Below are positions 31,705-41,762 of a stretch of 64,000 nucleotides of DNA, one piece after another. Numbering within the stretch: the stretch's first letter is position 1; each line of letters opens with the position of its first letter. The notes below the pieces were generated by a model. It saw nothing but the letters and a program-made list of their open reading frames with translations. It searched no databases and was not told the origin of the DNA. The stretch comes from Diogma glabrata (lineage: Eukaryota; Arthropoda; Insecta; Diptera; Cylindrotomidae): positions 41,450-105,449 of the forward strand of contig CAVNZG010001017.1 in assembly GCA_963693315.1 (NCBI GenBank), read 5' to 3'. The position numbers and the translations under genes were made by a program.

Positions 31705-32956
31705 GATTAAATTTTTTATTATTTAAGTAGGTTAAGCGAAAATGCACTTACGAATATGGTGGACTTGTATCACAAAAATTTAGCGGGATCATGTCCCGTC
31801 CGCTCATTTTTAACCAGCAACTTAATCCTCCAAACAAAAATCTAGATCGACATCTCAATGTTCTCCACAGGATTCCAATTATCTTTCCTTTGCAGTCCAC
31901 TACAATGGTTTTAGTTTTTAACTTGAATTCCTATTTTTATTTAATTTTAAATTCTCGTGGGATCCGGAAAATAAGCACACACATCTATTTCACGGAGATG
32001 TCAAAAAAAACAAACAACAATATGAATCCAATCGGAAACAAATGTAACAGAATTAAGAAATTGAAAAGACTACAGTCGATCCATATATACCAAAAAAAAT
32101 TCCTTTTCGAAAATCGAAAACCTCGAATATAGGGTTTCAGATGTAAAACAATTAATTCAAATTAAGTGTTAGGAAATTTTTTATAGTTCTACAAAACCGT
32201 TTGGTCTTTCAAAATATTGCGCAATAACAATTTTACGATACAACTTATTTCCGATATATTAATAACACTTATCACTGCATCCAGAATGAATCAATTGCAA
32301 GCTCAATCGACGTTACGGCGTTCAGGCATCACAGAACTACAAAAGTCGTACAGTGAAGTTCGGTTTCATATCGGAAAGATTGTTTGAAGTAAATTTTCTT
32401 TTTCTCATGCAAAGAAAAAAAAGATTGAATGTATAACAAAGCAAGATGATACTTCTTTGCATGTTAATGACTGTAAAAAAAATAAACGCACCGCTGTTGT
32501 AAGGTTTTGAAAACTTCGTTGTGTAAGTTACGTTTGATGTTTAGAGAATTCAAATTGAAGTAATAGAGTGAACCAAAGCGGATGGAAACATAGTATGAGT
32601 TAACTTCAGCGAATTGCAAAACCAAATAGCAATGCCTATAGAGACAAAATTTAAGGAAAATTTTTACATTCATACAATTTTCGATCAAGATGAAAGTTTA
32701 CTATAGGTAATGACAACTTTTAATTAATTACAATTTAAAATCAATTAGCGCAAGGAGTTCAATTCTCTTCAAACATGTCCGTCCAGCTAATGAAAATTTA
32801 GTTAAATTTTAAGAAAAATAAGAAAACGATGAGTTACGGGGACTAAAAGAAAAATGACTATTGATGATGAATGGTTGGGAAACCATTACGAGCGGTACCG
32901 GTTAATAATAGAAATGACACTTAATGAAACTACGACTATGATATACTATGTTCAGA

Positions 32957-33217
32957 CTATCCATTACAAATTTTCATTGCGATAGAACTGTTGCAATTTA
33001 GACCAATGAGAGTTTGAGCTTCCAGATCTTTTGTTGACCAAACTGATACATTTGTACTATTTTCATTCCCATCAGGCTTTACTTGAACACCAGTAGCAAC
33101 ATCAAAAATCTTTTTACTCTTTAGTGTTAGATTCAATTTAAACCGCCATGACTCGTAATTTACATTGCCTTGTGCATCTTCTGTTAAGCATTCTAATTGA
33201 GATCTTACAGTTTCCAT
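32957..33217 (-). pseudogene. gag: Copia-2 gag N-terminal fragment (copy A)
   Basis: ATG at 33217 starts METVRSQLECL, followed by NYESWRFKLNLTLKSKKIFD and DLEAQTLIGLNCNSSIAMK, the standard N-terminal block of Copia gag (YxxWxxxMxxxL, then AKxxIxxxL). The frame runs into the 4.0 kb insertion at 32967; its last residues come from the insertion end. The rest of gag resumes at 28949. Confidence 0.85.
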
Positions 33218-33375
33218 TTTGACTTATTTGTTGAGTTCAGACCTTTCTTACTGACTTACAGACCTTTCTTACTGACTTAAAGACTTTTCTTACTGACAGG
33301 ATGCTTTCTTACTGACTGGATACAGACTTGTATATTGACGGACTTAACCTCAAATTTTTTTACAAGGGCACATGC

Positions 33376-33389
33376 CTGGGCCCATAACC
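33376..33389 (-). other. Copia-2 primer-binding site, initiator tRNA-Met half
   Basis: CTGGGCCCATAACC lies directly beside the 5' LTR and matches the initiator tRNA-Met anticodon region, as in Copia-1. The B copy is at about 45030-45043. Confidence 0.87.
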
Positions 33390-33659
33390 TGTAGAATTTC
33401 TACTGTTTACTTGTCTTGTTTTGTAAAAATATTAGGTTATTTATAATTAGCTTTTCATTTATTAAACAATCAATATTCATAAACAATATTTTTATTTATT
33501 TCAATTTAAATTTGTTTGATTTGTAACTCAACAATGTTTTTACATTTCATTTATTTTTAATGACATAACAAAAACGTATGTGCGCAGACGCAAGAAAAAG
33601 ACGAATAAAAAATTACTTAAGCTAGGTTTCCACTCAAGAGAAAATAATTAATTCTAACA
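33390..33659 (-). repeat. Copia-2 5' LTR (copy A)
   Basis: 270 bp, TGTAGAATTTCTAC to TTCTAACA on plus. Followed by CAACC (TSD), ACAACA (the Gypsy-2 LTR end) and GAATG (the Gypsy-2 TSD). Confidence 0.92.
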
Positions 33660-33670
33660 CAACCACAACA

Positions 33671-34222
33671 GAATGTATACAAAAATGAACTAAATGTCAA
33701 AATTTATATTGGAGTACTAGTTCTGATTCTTACCACCAGAAGTTTCCTCCAATCGTCAATTAACATTTTATATTGGAGTACTAGTTACAAAACCTGCCAC
33801 CAGCAGCGCGATTTTTTAGATTCCAATCGTCAATACATATAAGTCGCGTTTTACCTCCGAACTGGCTGTCCAGGACAGAGAAAAATATTGGTAAAATACA
33901 GGGAAATTTTTAGAACTAAAATGTAGCTAACTTCAAGTGAATATTTTGACAATCGCCATTAATGTTTGTTTACGCTTGTGTTATATTTGTTTATTTCATG
34001 AAGAGCCATATATTTTATATTTAAACGACGAGATTCGAACTAAAAAAAAAGTTAAATTAAAGATTAAATTTAATTTTTTGTTTTGTACGTATATACGTAT
34101 GTACGTATATGTAATGTTTTTGACATCTAAAAATAAACATACATGAAGATAGTGTTAATTTAAAAAATAGTACTAAAAATGTCCCATTGTTTATTTCCCT
34201 CACCTGTTCTGAACTGCTCTCG
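33671..34222. other. Original flank of Gypsy-2, non-coding
   Basis: Begins with the Gypsy-2 TSD GAATG. A short repeat TATATTGGAGTACTAGTT occurs twice (about 33708 and 33770), and a GTACGTATATACGTATGTAC palindromic run lies near 34086. No gene is seen. Confidence 0.45.
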
Positions 34223-34229
34223 ATAAAAC

Positions 34230-34499
34230 CAAAACCCCCGGTATAGAAGCCATCTACATTTTTTAGCACAATAAAAATCGTGAACTTGTAGCGCCATTTT
34301 GAAATTAAAACTCAATATAAAAAAAATTCAAAAAATCGCCATAACGCTCATAACGCCATCTGGAAAAATAAAACTCCATATAAAAAAAATTCAAAAATAT
34401 TTAATCAAAAACACTAATTCAATTTTTTGCATATGGCAATGTTCATTGTTTATTGCAAATGGCGTGAAATGGTATGGCTATGATATGTCGGGGGTTTTG
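34230..34499. mobile_element. 270-bp MITE with TIRs, present in copy A only
   Basis: The ends are inverted: CAAAACCCCCGGTATAGAAG at the left against CAAAACCCCCGACATATCAT read from the right end. It is flanked by ATAAAAC (34223-34229 and 34500-34506). Copy B has the empty site with a single ATAAAAC near 45897. It has no coding capacity and contains a repeated TATAAAAAAAATTCAAAAA motif. The superfamily is uncertain; a 7-8 bp TSD would suit hAT. Confidence 0.85.
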
Positions 34500-35142
34500 A
34501 TAAAACACAAGATTTGTTGCGAACTGGTAAAAATAAATTTAATTTGTCAATTTATTTTAAAGAGATTAATTAAAATGGATGGATAAACGATAAATATTTA
34601 ATATTTATGCAATCAAAATTGAAATAATTTTAATTTGAACGAAAAAATATAAATAAAACAATCGCTGTCCCGTACAGTTGTCGGAAGAAAAAACGCGACT
34701 ATAGTTACAATTATTAAATATTCGGCTCGAAATATGTACATGTGAAATTATTTTATAGTTTTTAGTCATATATTTTAATTTTTCAATGAATGTTTTGTTT
34801 GATAATCATTAATTTTTTGTTCACTGTGGACCTACATTATATTTCTTTTATTCACAACTGCTGTAGAATATATGCATTCCTTGTGTGTGTCTTTATTAGA
34901 TTTTATTTTATTACATTTTAGTGACATTATTGTGAATATATCGTATAAAACACAATAATTAATCATTCAAAATTGAACAATTCATAGTTATATAAAAATT
35001 GTCGTTAACAAAACGTTAATTTTTTAAATTTTCTTTAGTATGTCAAAAAAATTTACGAAAAAATGCATATTTTTTTTCTATGTAAATCGGAAAAAAAAAT
35101 TGATTTTTTTGCGTCAATTGAACATAATTTTTGAATTATATC

Positions 35143-36272
35143 CATACAAGGAAGAATAATTACGTGTGGCTACACGAATATTTATTGAAGTATGTAATTT
35201 GTATATCTGGGGTGCGTTTCGAAATTAACTATGGTTAACCTCGGTTAACTTTACTCCACCAAATGTCGTTCCATAATTAACCGCAAAATAAAAAATTTAC
35301 TGGATGACAGATGTACTATCGTTCCAAAACTATAAAAATTAGTTGTCATAGTAAATTGTGACGTCACTACTTTAACTTTGTTACTCAAGTCTAGAGTAGA
35401 GTTTGTTGAGGTTCTAATGTCAAAACATATAAATATTTAAAACGACATGTCAACCGATTTATAAAACACAATATAATTTTTTATAATAAAAGAAAATTTT
35501 AATTGTTGTGGAAAAAAAAGTTAGAAATTATATTGTTTTGTGAATATATCGTACATTTAATTATTATTTATTAAGTATTTAATAATTTTTGGTGAAATGT
35601 GTTATTTTTATTATTTTTATTTGATACTTAAGACTGAAAAATAAATTATAGAAATAAAAAACATACACTACATTTTTAGTTTTATTTATCGTAATTAGAA
35701 TATTAGTTTTTATTAATTTTGAATTTTTAGTGGTCGTTTACAATTTAACTTTGACAGCTTTACTATGGTAATTTGAATTTAATATTTGACGTCACTATTT
35801 TGACTATGACATTAGTGACATTGTTACCTTATGGTTAACCGTGGTTAATTTCGTGCGTTCTTCATCCATGACATTTGACATATATTGTTATGTATTTTAA
35901 AATAAAATGATAGCTTTTATCCAAAAATGTAATTTCTCTTAATCCATCGTTGTCAAACCATATTTCAAACGTAATCACAGCCGAGTATAAGGTGTTCTTA
36001 AAGTAATTCAATATGATTAAAATTTGTGTTTTATGGACAATTAAAAATATTTATATATGAAAATATAAGGAAATATTTTATCCAAACATATTAGGCTTTT
36101 AAATTTATATGTATCATTTATTATTTCTTTTATTTGTTTTGAAAATATAAATATGCAAATTGTAAACGGTACCACCCAGCTAAAATGCAAACACTATCAA
36201 ACTTCACCAATACTAAAATTAGATGCTTAACTCAAAATGTCTAGTTACTCTTCCTTAGATATTTATTCAAAG
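35143..36272. mobile_element. 1.13 kb insertion with 8-bp flanking repeats, absent from the inverted copy
   Basis: ATTATATC flanks both sides (35135-35142 and 36273-36280). The inverted copy at 50125-50680 runs straight through this point. Near-terminal AAGGAAGA(A/G)TAA occurs inverted at both ends. Inside, another inverted pair (ATTAACTATGGTTAACC near 35225 and GGTTAACCGTGGTTAAT near 35832) suggests a nested MITE of about 640 bp. No ORF. It is likely a non-autonomous DNA element with an 8-bp TSD. Confidence 0.65.
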
Positions 36273-36280
36273 ATTATATC

Positions 36281-37383
36281 AATTTTTTTATGAAAGATAA
36301 CACTATTAGCTGATAGCAACTGACTTTTTGAAAAATTATTTGGTTTACTAATTAACTGCTAGAAAATTGTCAGATGATTTCATCTGCAAATTCAACCGGT
36401 TTAAAACCGATTATCACATTAATTGATTTTCATATTAAAATCATAACAATAATTATATTATATTAGGTATAAAATGATTAAATACATATTTTCAAGATTT
36501 CAATGTCAAAGTTTTACGTTTTCTTTACGTATTTTCGATTCACATTTTGTTTTTCAAATCTTAGCGCATTTTCTTCTTGTACAAGCTACAACAATTGCTC
36601 TATAATGTGTTGTTGCCATTTGACGTTTCGTTTGCTTTTACAGTATATAATTTATCTACAACTAATTTAGATATAATCGATTATATAATATAATATTAAT
36701 ACTAAATAACTACTGATTTTTTTAGAAATTGTTGTTTAAAAATTATTATTACTTCGTAAAGTTATTTGTATTTTCTTGCAGTTTTTGATCTTTTCGCCAT
36801 CTACAGTCAAAAATAATAAATACTATCATCTGAAAAGTTGATGATAGCAACTGAATTTAATTTGTGTGTAATAGCACCATAACGTAATTTTTGACTTACA
36901 TCAATTTTTTTAATGATTTTGAGTTAAAAGAATTTGACATTAGATTTTCCAAATGCTACTTAAAACGCATATCACGCTAATTGCGGATTTTTTACTTCTA
37001 ATTAAAAAAAACATTTGATAGCGTCTTTTGTAATTGAATAAATATTGTTATTTTTTATGCTTTCTTTCTTTTCAGGCATATATATAGGACAAATAAATAT
37101 TTCTTTTAATAATTGAATACTTCTTGTATTAATTTATTTTAATTCTGCTTTAGTTATACAAAAGATTTAAAGGCGCCTGTAACATTTATTTAGCGTATGG
37201 TTTTTGTTGTGACACATTAAAAACAAAAATAAAACTTAAAATAGATAGATTTTCATATGAAATCTACATAAAACAAAACATGAATAATACACATTAAATG
37301 AGCTTACAATCAATATGATTGCGCGTCTTTTAGTTAAAAATTAAAAAGTAAAATATTTGAACATTGGGCAGTATATTTGAACA
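36281..37383. other. Non-coding, partly shared with the inverted copy
   Basis: 36281-36500 matches the reverse complement of about 50125-50340. The rest is AT-rich with no recognised feature. Confidence 0.4.
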
Positions 37384-37640
37384 TTAGATATTTACATCGA
37401 GTGAGTTTATCCATGCTACTACATTGGGAGTTGCCAATTGGATGTCTGAGATGTCACCATTGTATCGTCGAAGTGGGCACACTGTTGCAATATGTTTTAT
37501 GGTTTGTTGTGGAGCTCCGCAGTCACATTGAGGGGACTCTGAGATTCCCCACTTATAGAACGAATCAGCACAACGTCCATGATTCGTTCTTATTCGGTTT
37601 AGTGTGGTCCAGGTATGACGTTACGTGGCCTGTAACATAA
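37384..37640 (-). pseudogene. LINE C-terminal zinc-finger relic
   Basis: Minus-strand translation gives TWTTLNRIRTNHGRCADSFY, then KWGISESPQCDCG, QTIKHIATVCPLRRY and a stop at 37384-37386. The order NRIRTxHGRC...KWG...CDCG...QTxxHIxxxCP is the C-terminal Cys/His region of many insect LINEs with APE endonucleases. Only about 70 codons remain. Confidence 0.75.
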
Positions 37641-37849
37641 TAATACAATAGGTTATATTACAAGCCATATGGCATATTTCAGATAAGTTTTACAAAAATA
37701 TATATATCCAAAAATATAATCATATCTTTATGTAAATATTCTATCACTTAACATTGCCTTTTATTCTTAATAAATTTAATATTTATTTTTACTCAACTAT
37801 TAGTTTTAATTCTAACAGACTCTTATTTAAGAAAACATTTTTGACAAAA

Positions 37850-39470
37850 AGAAATAAGGTTATATGCATGGTATAACGAATATAAGGTATTCTTGACAAC
37901 TAATCGAAAATTTTGGGTGACGTCATCCGGCGTAAATATAAAGAAACAAAAAATGTTTTAATTTGAAAATTAGAGAAAACATAATTTTTACGTTATGGTT
38001 TTCCTTATTTTTTTCATTAACAATTTGTTTATTAAGTTTTCTAACTCTAAAGAACATTTTACAGGGTAGGAAATTCGACATCCACGCCATGCTGCAGGGG
38101 TAATGCAGACAGAATTAGGTTGGTGTATCGGAGACAAGCAGAGAAAAACTGCTTAGTCTATTACGCTACATCACGGCGAATTGGCACCTTAAAACTTCTG
38201 ATAACCTTAACATCATAACAGAACCATTAACGAAAATCTGGGTTGGGATGGGACGGGTTAATACTATCACTCCGAAAAAAAAGCTTTGTTAAATTTGATA
38301 GCCAAAAAAAGAATACCAGACACTAACAAAACAACAGAAGTTTTACCTGGACGTGAGAAAGAACCAAACTACCGAATCGCTCATGATGCTTTAATAAGCC
38401 TAGAAACAGAGGCTGAGAGGCATAGGATGGATATCATTTCTCTGCAAGAAATTAGACAGTCAATAATCGGAAAACAAAACTCGAATAGTAACTCTTTATG
38501 CAGTAGTGGTCATTCTTCTCGAAATGAATTTAGTACTGATTTCCTTGTTGGTGCACGCATACAAGAAGCCGTGTTGAAATTCATCCTGGTCAATGAGAGG
38601 ATTTGCTACTGAGGGGTACGCGGTACATAAAACAATATTTCTCTTATTGCCTTGCATGCACCTACTGAAGGTAAGACCGTCAATATTTTCTACATAGCAC
38701 TGGAGGAGGTTATGAAATCAACACCAACAATGATAATGGTGAGAGAATGACTGAGTTTGCATTATCAAATGATTTGAGAATTGCCAGTACTTTCTTTTCG
38801 CATCGATCGAGTCATAAGCAGACTTATGTTTTTAAACCGAATGGAAACTTTTGAAGTCAAATTGATCAAGTACTAGCAATAGCACGTTTCTTTTCGAGCG
38901 ATTTAGAGTGCGTTCCTTTAGATGTCCAAATATTGGAAGTAACCACTTCCTTCTTAGAACATATAAGGTTTCACATTCAACGATCTTTTACTCATTAGAG
39001 TATTTAAAAGTTTGTCTTTTAAAGTCCATTCATTTTCAGTGAAGTGTAAGGAACAAACTATCTTATAATAAATACGAACATTTTCTTTTTCCACATGATT
39101 CTATCCACTACAAATTGATTTATTTTTCTGGAAATTAAAAAACATTATGTTTTGAGTATGATTTTTCACATTTGTTGAAAACTTTTGCAGGTTTTAACGT
39201 AGTTCGGCATTTAAATTTGTATATGTTTTAATAGTAAAACAAATACTAAAGTTCATTAATTAATTTCAATCATTTCATTAACTAATAAATTAACTTATAA
39301 ATCATACTAAATATATTTTTAATTTGAAAACAATAGCTTTTCTCATTGATAATAACAACAAACGTATTATATAAAACTCCGAATGACGTCAATCAAAATC
39401 AAAATGGCATCGCTGTCACTCTAGTGAGAATACCTTATTTTCATTTTACCATGGGTTATATGTCTATGGT
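37850..39470. mobile_element. Possible TIR element enclosing the RTE endonuclease relic
   Basis: Near-inverted ends are seen: ATAAGGTTATATGCATGGTATA, an AATATAAGGTATTCT block and GACGTCATCCGG at 37853-37932, against CCGAATGACGTCA, AGAATACCTTATTTTC and CCATGGGTTATAT at 39379-39460. The arms are diverged and no TSD was settled. It may be a fold-back element or an inverted pair of fragments. Confidence 0.4.
38286..38990 (+). pseudogene. RTE-like LINE, APE endonuclease relic
   Basis: The frame from 38286 carries HRMDIISLQEIRQ (catalytic Glu region), NEFSTDFLVGARI and ILVNERICY to a stop at 38610-38612. In continuing and shifted frames it then reads NISLIALHAPTEGKTVNIFY, FALSNDLRIASTFF and SSHKQTYVFKPN. 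These follow the endonuclease order of RTE/craTKL-type LINEs (LQEIR, GFxV, NERICYLR, HAPTE, SHKxTW). Several stops. The GDFN motif is not readable. Confidence 0.8.
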
Positions 39471-39495
39471 AATATATCTATGACATTAATATTAT
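39001..39495. other. Non-coding, copy A only
   Basis: AT-rich, with no gene or repeat beyond the possible TIR end noted at 39379-39460. Copy B lacks it. Confidence 0.35.
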
Positions 39496-39772
39496 GGTAG
39501 ACAAAAATTGCACTGCCACAAAGAGAAGTGACAGAACACAGAACTAATAATAATTTAAGTCGTTGCCACATGACAAAAATTTTTGCCGGATGGCTAGCAA
39601 CGATTTTCTAATTTTTGATTAAACGAAAACTTGCTTTATTTAGATATTATGCCAAATGTATGGTAAATTAGAATATCTGTCGATTAAAATAAAAAAAACT
39701 TATTATTAAATTAATTTTAATTGATAATTCGTCCAAAAATAATTTTGCACGATTTCTACCGCCGATAGAAAT

Positions 39773-39828
39773 AAAAAAATCGTTCATAAATCTCCACTGA
39801 TTTATTGGAGAATTTTGAACGATTTTTG
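39773..39828. other. Short hairpin, about 22-bp stem
   Basis: AAAAATCGTTCATAAATCTCCA and TTGGAGAATTTTGAACGATT form an imperfect stem around CTGATTTA. It is repeated in copy B near 46827-46882. Role unknown; it may be the end of a MITE. Confidence 0.4.
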
Positions 39829-40224
39829 TAGAATTATGACCGATTTTTTTTTATCGTTCGGATTTAACCTCACATCGTGGTATTTTTCATTTTGAAAGTT
39901 TATGTTTTTGTGATTGTTTATAATTTACGTTGAGTTTGTTTTAAATTAAAGTTTTAGGAATCAAATTACATTCATAGTAAAAATTTTCATTTCAAATTCA
40001 ATATAACAATTCATATTTTATTTTGCAAACTGTCAGTTTTAGTGTTGTTGTTGTTGTATATATCGCCGATAAATTTTTTGTTCATGTGGCACATTTCACT
40101 TAAAACTACCGAATTCGTTCGTTTATATTTTGCATGTGGCATGACTTTTATAGCTATTAAGCGGCAAACACAAAAACTAAAATGAACAGTGGATAATAAG
40201 TATATTAAGATACATTGTATATTA

Positions 40225-40326
40225 AGGGCAGAAAGTACTTCATTGCTGCTCGTGCATGAAAATTGCTGGTTGAGGCGCAGCCGAAACCAGAAATCATGCC
40301 AGAGCAGCAATGTTACTTTCTGCTCA
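40225..40326. other. ~100-base hairpin (copy A)
   Basis: The left arm GGCAGAAAGTACTTCATTGC and following TGCTCGTGCATGA pair with the right arm ending CAGCAATGTTACTTTCTGCTC. A short loop lies around GAGGCGCAGCCGA. The stem is about 40 bp with mismatches. Copy B (47279-47380) keeps it and even has the base that restores pairing (AGAGCAG instead of AGGGCAG). It could be a microRNA-like precursor, a small MITE or a terminal structure. Confidence 0.5.
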
Positions 40327-40496
40327 AAGCATACATACTATTTTTTTAACGACTGCCGACAAATACGATTAAAGTTGTCAAGGAGGCATTTATTTGTTGT
40401 TTAAAAAACGTATCGGACGTCAAGTTAAAATTTTAAATTAATAAAATTAAAATTTATACACAGTTTATATCTATTTTAAAATAAAAATAATTTAAA

Positions 40497-40890
40497 ATGA
40501 GCAGTAGTGATGAAAGTGATATAATTAGCACTTCACCTTATACAAAAGAAGCAGCCAACAATTTAACTTTAGATCTGTTGCCTGAAAAATCTAAAGTCCG
40601 GTATGAAAAAGCTTACCTATTATTTATATTTATCAATTGGTGTAAGAACAAAAAAATAGTAAAATGTAAATTCTGAAGATGTGTTTTTGGCATATTTTGG
40701 TGAACTATCGCAGACAAAAAAGTCTTCAACAATGTGGTCAAATTATTCAATGTTAAAATCAACATTCATCGTTTAAGAAAATTTGGATATTAGTAAATAT
40801 AAAAGATATATGCCTTTTTTAAAAAAGAAGTCTTCGTGTTATTGAGCCAAAAAATCAAAAGTGTTTTGGAGAGAAGAAATTAAAAAGTTT
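40497..40890 (+). pseudogene. Tyrosine-recombinase (Crypton-like) relic, N-terminal part, copy A
   Basis: ATG at 40497 gives MSSSDESDIISTSP, then LDLLPEKSKVRYEKAYLLF and NWCKNKK before a stop at 40674-40676. One frame over it continues with DVFLAYFGELSQTKKSSTMW, SNYSMLKSTF, stop, ENLDISKYKRYMPFLKKKSS, stop, and AKKSKVFWREEIKKF. This matches the N-terminal SAM-like core-binding region of tyrosine-recombinase/Crypton-type proteins common in insect genomes (LLPxKSxxxYExAYxxFxxW, YSMLKSTxxxxxxxDISKY). The catalytic domain is absent. Family assignment is from motif memory. Confidence 0.6.
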
Positions 40891-40947
40891 TAATATTATT
40901 TCTTTGTCCATTATGTCTTTTGTTTTACTTGTGTTTTTACTTACCGC

Positions 40948-41508
40948 CTTTTTTTTTTTTTTAAGGCGTTCATGCTCCATGTAGGAGCGTTGCCAGGTTC
41001 ATCAGCTTTGAATATTCACTACGGTCATTCGCAACAGCGACATAATTACCATGGCAGCCGATTTTTTTAAGGTCGTTTATTACGTCAGTCTCCCATTGTA
41101 GTCGTGGTCTACTTCGCGGTCGCCCACTCCCTGGGGTACTAACGTACATTTTTCTAATCATTCCAGACTGTGAATCGGCTCGTCGAACATGCCCAAACCA
41201 AGCAATCCTATTAGAACGGATACAACCTATTATACCAGGACCCTCAAGAAGGTCTCTGATCTTAAAGTTATACCGGGTTCTATACTCTCCATCGTCTGTC
41301 TTAAGTGGACCAAAAATGTAGCGTAGGATCTTAAGCTCAAATACAGATAAATGCGATTCGTCATTTTGTGTAAGGGTCCACGTTTGTGACCCATACATCA
41401 TAACCGGTCTAATCAATGTCTTGTATAACTTGAGCTTGGTGTTAGTTGATACATACGGTGATCCAAGGAGAGGTTTAATTGAGTAGAAAGTTCGATTACC
41501 TGCAGCGA
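40948..41508 (-). mobile_element. 5'-truncated RTE LINE with 11-bp TSD (copy A)
   Basis: Flanked by TTACTTACCGC at 40937-40947 and 41509-41519. The minus-strand 3' end carries a poly-A run (poly-T on plus at 40951-40963). The frame reads VIAAGNRTFYSIKPLL, KLYKTLIRPVMMYGSQTWTL, FELKILRYIFGP, YRTRYNFKIRDL, SNRIAWFGHVRRA and GSGRPRSRPRLQWETDV, ending at 40970. This is the RT thumb and C-terminus of RTE-clade LINEs. TSD, poly-A and 5' truncation are the marks of target-primed insertion. Confidence 0.88.
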
Positions 41509-41666
41509 TTACTTACCGCTTAAGAGCAGAAAAAATTAATAAATGCTCGCTAAACAGCAAAAGCCAACTAATAATAATAACTTAACTTAATAATATCCTT
41601 AACTCAACGAAAGTAGCGCGATTAGAGAAGGTTAATAAAAAACAAACACAAAACAAAAACGTAAAA

Positions 41667-41762
41667 ATGGCGTCGCGAGTGTTTTGGAGTGAAGAGGAAA
41701 ATAAAATTTTAATTGAAATTATTCAAGAAAAAACTAGTAAATGTAATAATAAAAAACATTAG
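41667..41762 (+). CDS. Short SANT/Myb-like ORF fragment (copy A)
   Basis: ATG at 41667 gives 31 residues, MASRVFWSEEENKILIEIIQ and a short Lys/Asn tail, to TAG at 41760-41762. FWSEEENKILIEII resembles the first helix of SANT/Myb-like DNA-binding domains that accompany Harbinger-type transposases. It is far shorter than a domain (about 80 residues), so it is a truncated relic at best. Identical in copy B (48722-48817). Confidence 0.4.
   Translation: MASRVFWSEEENKILIEIIQEKTSKCNNKKH

Larger units (their letters stand above)
28956..32967. mobile_element. 4.0 kb TIR-bounded insertion in Copia-2 gag, with minisatellites
   Basis: AAATTT occurs on both sides (28950-28955 and 32968-32973), and the Copia-2 gag frame resumes exactly across it when one copy is kept. 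The ends are inverted: GTAATG at the left and CATTAC at the right. No transposase is seen. The inside holds a 25-bp minisatellite, a second degenerate repeat and a ~300-bp tandem pair. It may be an unclassified non-autonomous DNA transposon. AAATTT is palindromic, so the division between TSD and TIR is uncertain. Its right part (from 30990) was later copied into segment B. Confidence 0.7.
24960..33659 (-). mobile_element. Copia-2: Ty1/Copia element, itself split by a 4.0 kb insertion
   Basis: LTRs of 270 bp lie at 24960-25229 and 33390-33659, flanked by TSD CAACC (24955-24959 and 33660-33664). Ends are TG...CA on both. Three differences are visible between the two LTRs, so it is older than Copia-1. 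The coding order on minus is gag, protease, integrase, RT, RNase H. The gag is cut by the insertion 28956-32967. Confidence 0.92.

Noticed and set aside
31791..32132. 113-codon ORF in the 4.0 kb insertion (partly in B at 43595-43789)
   Set aside because: In B the frame ends early by an indel, the translation has Lys/Asn-rich low complexity, and no family is recognisable.
37377..37640. 87-codon plus-strand ORF
   Set aside because: It is the antisense of a clear LINE C-terminal Cys/His region on the minus strand.
40011..40310. 99-codon minus-strand ORF (also 47065-47364)
   Set aside because: It covers the hairpin and AT-rich flank. Translation has no recognisable motif, and conservation in B only reflects recent duplication.
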